From: a virus
Virus record (IMG/VR): IMGVR_UViG_3300012349_000010
Span: 1-40,703 of that record
DNA length: 40,703 bases
Strand: one strand, 5' to 3'
Shown: one piece after another, positions 39,159 to 40,703 of the stretch
How positions within the stretch are numbered: the first letter of the stretch is position 1
Layout of the letters: every line of letters begins with the position of its first letter
Position numbers and translations under genes: made by a program
Notes under the pieces: generated by a model
Told to the model about the DNA's origin: nothing
What the model saw: only the letters and a program-made list of their open reading frames with translations
Database searches by the model: none

Positions 39159-39254
39159 AATTTATTTTGAGTTCTTTTTTAATTTATGAGGCGAAAGAAC
39201 CCAATAGAAAACCTCATTTCATATAGAAGCTAGGCAACTATATGAAACTTAAAG
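39159..39254 (-). promoter_or_regulatory. upstream region of polymerase with an inverted repeat
   Basis: A 10-bp inverted repeat TTTCATATAG / CTATATGAAA (39217-39226 and 39238-39247) with an 11-nt spacer, and a weaker ATGAGG/CCTCAT pair (39186-39217), lie between the polymerase start and the preceding gene. They may be an operator or a message structure that controls polymerase expression. Confidence 0.5.
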
Positions 39255-39671
39255 TTAAAATGGTGTCTTGTAGTCGTAATATGTGTAATCTACGACTTTT
39301 GGAATTTGCCGTCCCTCAAAGATTTGATTCTCAATTTTAACTTGTAGTTTCTTTCCTACAAATTTTTCCCAATCATCAATATCAAGTGTTGGAGAGTTTG
39401 CTTTACACAATTCTTCAACAAACTCCGCTTCACTTTTACCGCTCACGGCAGCAAGCATTGGTCGTAAGAACCCTAGCACTTTAGAATTAAAGCTCCGCTC
39501 AATAGTTCGAGTGTCTTTATCTTCTAAAGTGTATTCGTGCCAGTGGTTTATAGAATCTCCATCTTTAGACGGCGCGGTCCATGCTTTGGTTATTGTTGCC
39601 TTATACCATCCAGGAACGATAGGCATTCCTTTTAATAAATCACTAGTTGGAATTGAGATTTTCATAGTCAT
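39255..39671 (-). CDS. possible single-strand DNA-binding or DUF669-like protein, 138 aa
   Basis: A beta-rich protein (IVPGWYKATITKAWTAPSKD, SINHWHEYTL, RTIERSFNSKV) with a C-terminal strand and acid/aromatic end (KKLQVKIENQIFEGRQIPKV, then DYTYYDYKTPF). The pattern GWYxxxI and KxxxVKIExxxFEGR resembles the DUF669-like phage proteins found beside polymerases, thought to bind single-stranded DNA. Its gene lies directly upstream of the polymerase in the same operon. AGGAG is nine bases before the ATG. Confidence 0.6.
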   Translation of the reverse strand: MTMKISIPTSDLLKGMPIVPGWYKATITKAWTAPSKDGDSINHWHEYTLEDKDTRTIERSFNSKVLGFLRPMLAAVSGKSEAEFVEELCKANSPTLDIDDWEKFVGKKLQVKIENQIFEGRQIPKVVDYTYYDYKTPF

Positions 39672-39724
39672 TTACGTTTTCTCCTAAGTTAAGTTGGTTA
39701 TTGGTTTGTTAGTTTGGTTAGTTA

Positions 39725-40045
39725 TTAGCGCTCTCTAAATTTGTCAGATTGAACTACGATACCGGTTATAATATCCTTCAACTGATTGATTGAGGCATTA
39801 AAATTCCCTACATCTTTTTTTAATTGATCTATATGTTCTTTCATTACAGCAACACTCTTTTCTAATTCAGAAAAACGAACAACATTTTGTCTTTGCTCAT
39901 CATAATAATCATTATAACGTTCATCATATTTATCTATACGATGTTCTAAAAATTGTACCGTAACTCTAATTGATACAATATATGCAACTCCTACAGCGAT
40001 TTGTATAGCAATAAATAATATTGCTTGAACAGTATTTATTTCCAT
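39725..40045 (-). CDS. membrane-anchored coiled-coil protein, 106 aa
   Basis: One N-terminal membrane helix (VQAILFIAIQIAVGVAYIVS), then a long coiled coil (VRFSELEKSVAVMKEHIDQL). It resembles small phage proteins such as inner-membrane spanins or XhlA-type haemolysins. It sits in the leftward early operon, not with the lysis genes, so a replication-membrane or exclusion role is also possible. Its first 20 residues match a truncated copy at 40521-40583, on the far side of an HNH gene. Confidence 0.65.
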   Translation of the reverse strand: MEINTVQAILFIAIQIAVGVAYIVSIRVTVQFLEHRIDKYDERYNDYYDEQRQNVVRFSELEKSVAVMKEHIDQLKKDVGNFNASINQLKDIITGIVVQSDKFRER

Positions 40046-40524
40046 TAAAATTTTTGTTTGTAATAATTTCTTAAATTAGTTCTACATTTCTCTATGTTTT
40101 CTTCATAATATTCTTTACGATGTTTTTTACTACATTCTTTACAAACATTATCTAATTTATCATAGGTATTACTGCTATAAAATTCAGTCTTTGATTTCAA
40201 AAGACCACAATTAGAACAAATTTTCTGTAAATTAGGATCTCCTTTTAAATTCAATATTTTTTGTCTTCTATGAAGTAATTTATGATAAATCCTATTTTCA
40301 CAAACTACCAAATTATTATTAGAATTATTTAATCCATTATTATCATGATGGTGTACTACCGCTTCTATAGGTAAATATTTTCCTAAAACTTTTTCTACAA
40401 TTAAAATTTGTTCAAAAATATAGCCTCTATTAGAAGCTCTAGGATGGTTAGGCGTATATATCATTTTATATCCACCATATATATGTGAATTAAGTCTTCT
40501 TTTTAAAATTTGTCCGATTTTCAT
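40045..40524 (-). CDS. HNH endonuclease with zinc ribbon, 159 aa
   Basis: This is a different family from the five HNH-AP2 genes: an N-terminal HNH part (EAVVHHHDNNGLNNSNNNLV, with the HH-D-N-N pattern) and a C-terminal two-CxxC zinc ribbon (CSNCGLLKSKTEFY, CKEC). It probably cuts DNA as a homing enzyme. It starts in ATGA overlap with a truncated membrane gene and ends overlapping the ATG of that gene's intact copy. Confidence 0.85.
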   Translation of the reverse strand: MKIGQILKRRLNSHIYGGYKMIYTPNHPRASNRGYIFEQILIVEKVLGKYLPIEAVVHHHDNNGLNNSNNNLVVCENRIYHKLLHRRQKILNLKGDPNLQKICSNCGLLKSKTEFYSSNTYDKLDNVCKECSKKHRKEYYEENIEKCRTNLRNYYKQKF

Positions 40525-40583
40525 ACGCCAATTACTAGCTGAACACCAATAAATAAAATTGCTTGAGCGGAACTGAGGTCCAT
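40521..40583 (-). pseudogene. truncated 20-residue copy of the membrane coiled-coil gene
   Basis: Reads MDLSSAQAILFIGVQLVIGV and stops. It aligns without gaps with the first 20 residues of the 39725 protein (MEINTVQAILFIAIQIAVGV). The HNH gene begins right at the break, so it was probably inserted here, with a second 5' end supplied to the intact gene downstream. It may still be translated as a membrane peptide. Confidence 0.55.
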
Positions 40584-40586
40584 AAA

Positions 40587-40703
40587 TTAAAACTCTGGTA
40601 ATGATTTAATAAAGTCTTTTGCTTTTTTTACTTTAATTAATAAAATACGAGATTCGTGCATTATTGCTTTTAATAATTCTGGAATACTTTCTATTACATC
40701 AAT
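40587..40703 (-). CDS. 3' part of a small helical protein, cut by the right edge
   Basis: The open frame from the edge reads IDVIESIPELLKAIMHESRI and ends KAKDFIKSLPEF at TAA 40589-40587. It precedes the truncated membrane gene by three bases. The 5' end is missing here; if the window is circular, the frame continues into bases 1-18 and reaches an amber codon at 19-21 with an ATG seven codons before it. Confidence 0.55.
   Translation of the reverse strand: MDVIESIPELLKAIMHESRILLIKVKKAKDFIKSLPEF

Noticed and set aside
1-40703. Recoding of TAG as glutamine
   Set aside because: Only one in-frame TAG case was found (19-21), while many solid genes end in TAG (for example 7173, 14970, 19304).
1-40703. 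CRISPR arrays, tRNA genes, integrase or phage RNA polymerase
   Set aside because: No regularly spaced repeats, no cloverleaf I could recognise, and no tyrosine or serine recombinase or T7-type polymerase motifs in any frame.

Overview
The window looks like most or all of a lytic, short-tailed (podovirus-like) tailed phage genome. It is AT-rich, carries no integrase, tRNA or phage RNA polymerase that I can see, and ends in reading frames that could join end to end. The head module is a large terminase, a large portal, a charged scaffold, an HK97-type coat protein, two adaptor-like proteins, a nozzle-like protein and long internal virion proteins. There is no tape-measure or sheath gene. The host cannot be read from the sequence; promoters are sigma70-like and ribosome sites are classical.

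Layout. (1) 72-5614, leftward: small zinc-binding proteins, a RecB/Cas4-type nuclease, a von Willebrand A protein and a SNF2-type helicase. (2) 5615-6195: divergent control region with two mirror-image promoters, a 17-bp inverted repeat and an AT-rich core, possibly the replication origin. (3) 6196-7227, rightward: one zinc-finger-like gene and one stand-alone gene with its own strong promoter and terminator. (4) 7272-7959, leftward: a small three-gene island including a 30-residue membrane peptide. (5) 8360-34200, rightward late operon: small genes, lysozyme, holin, terminase, portal, scaffold, coat, a decoration/glycosyltransferase/fibre/methyltransferase block, adaptors, tail proteins, fibres and ejection proteins. 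(6) 34154-40703, leftward: two tiny membrane proteins, a helicase-like ATPase, family A DNA polymerase with an N-terminal uracil-DNA-glycosylase-like domain, a possible single-strand-binding protein, a membrane coiled-coil protein and HNH genes. If the ends join, sections 1 and 6 form one long leftward replication operon.

Three things stand out. First, the DNA is full of short perfect inverted repeats with three- or four-base loops, most often a GNA triloop (GAA, GCA, GTA, GGA), inside genes and between them; several hold a ribosome site, start codon or stop codon. Second, six HNH endonuclease genes, five of one HNH-AP2 family, sit between core genes. One appears to have cost its neighbour its ATG (leaving an ACG start), and another separates a truncated copy from an intact copy of a membrane-protein gene. 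Third, several small genes appear frameshifted or have uncertain starts, including the coat protein, so sequencing error must be weighed against real decay.
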